Below are positions 5,893-6,132 of a stretch of 6,132 nucleotides of DNA, in pieces. The translations under genes were made by a program, and so were the position numbers. Under the pieces are notes generated by a model. The model was not told the DNA's origin and did not search any database. It was given only the letters and a program-made list of their open reading frames with translations. Source of the DNA: JANNVZ01 sp046155615 (GTDB lineage Bacteria; Bacteroidota; Bacteroidia; Flavobacteriales_D; Sanyastnellaceae); NCBI GenBank assembly GCA_046155615.1, contig JBJXFP010000097.1:1-6132 (forward strand). The letters are read 5' to 3'. Every line of letters starts with the position of its first letter. The first letter of the stretch is position 1.

Positions 5893-6132
5893 ATGGGATC
5901 AACAGTAGAACATGCACACGGTCACGACCACGGTCATCACCACCACGAAGAGAGTTGGGTAAGGAAATACATCTTCAGTGAGGATCACAAGATGATTTCA
6001 AAGCAATTCCTGATCACCGCCATCATAATGGGTGTGGTGGCAGTAATGCTTTCCATCTTCTTCCGCCTCCAATTGGGTTGGCCGGGTGAGAAGTTTGGTA
6101 TTCTCAACTTTTTCCTTGGTGACAAATGGGCA
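5893..6132 (+). CDS. coxA: Cytochrome c oxidase subunit I, N-terminus (3' partial)
   Basis: First 80 codons of the catalytic subunit of the heme-copper oxidase, which carries heme a and the heme a3-CuB oxygen-reducing site. None of the six heme and copper histidine ligands can be checked because the window ends in the first periplasmic loop. Recognition rests on FSEDHKMISKQFL (28-40), the equivalent of the usual DHKTIG motif before helix I. The first transmembrane helix (about 38-57) and FRLQLGWPGE (57-66), the counterpart of the R-x-E-L-x-x-P-G motif after helix I, support the same call. An unusual leader (7-18) holds eight histidines in twelve residues (HAHGHDHGHHHH) and lies on the cytoplasmic side by the expected topology. 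The ATG at 5893 is the only sensible start: it is in frame, 49 bases after coxB, and gives a leader length normal for Bacteroidota subunit I. The position directly after coxB is standard. Confidence 0.95.
   Translation, partial: MGSTVEHAHGHDHGHHHHEESWVRKYIFSEDHKMISKQFLITAIIMGVVAVMLSIFFRLQLGWPGEKFGILNFFLGDKWA

Noticed and set aside
1..6132. A previously undescribed system.
   Set aside because: Every gene belongs to the well-described ACIII and heme-copper oxidase families, in their known order. Novelty is limited to details within the proteins.

Overview
The window is a compact, single-strand stretch of respiratory-chain genes from a member of the Bacteroidota. All seven genes are on the + strand. 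In order they are the 3' end of actB (iron-sulfur subunit), actC, actD, actE and actF of the alternative complex III (ACIII, menaquinol:cytochrome c oxidoreductase), then coxB (cytochrome c oxidase subunit II) and the first 80 codons of coxA (subunit I). The lineage call rests on the act-cox gene order, the Bacteroidota-style subunit II with an extended N-terminus and a long insert before the CuA site, the moderate GC content, and start codons without clear Shine-Dalgarno sequences. A Chitinophagales/Cytophagales-like source is plausible, but the sequence alone does not settle it.

Layout: 1-611 actB (5' truncated by the window), 631-2007 actC, 2028-2558 actD, 2561-3265 actE, 3303-4547 actF, 4605-5843 coxB, 5893-6132 coxA (3' truncated). 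Gaps are 19, 20, 2, 37, 57 and 49 bases. I see no convincing terminator or Bacteroidota-type promoter in any of them, so the set most likely forms one transcript that begins upstream (actA and the start of actB) and continues into coxA and beyond. There is no gene-free stretch over 300 bases. I found no RNA gene, mobile element, CRISPR array or believable reverse-strand gene.

How the genes work together: ActC and ActF are ten-helix NrfD-like membrane subunits, and ActC carries the likely menaquinol-oxidising site. Electrons are expected to pass through the ActB iron-sulfur clusters to the c-type hemes, ending on the lipid-anchored monoheme ActE. The oxidase encoded immediately downstream receives them at CuA of CoxB and passes them to heme a and the heme a3-CuB site in CoxA. 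ACIII-oxidase supercomplexes are known in Bacteroidota, and this gene order fits that arrangement.

The window holds a known system rather than a new one. The points worth a second look are protein details: a threonine replacing a cluster cysteine in ActB, an acidic run right after the ActE lipobox, a helical-hairpin insert and altered electron-entry residues in CoxB, and a very histidine-rich N-terminus on CoxA.
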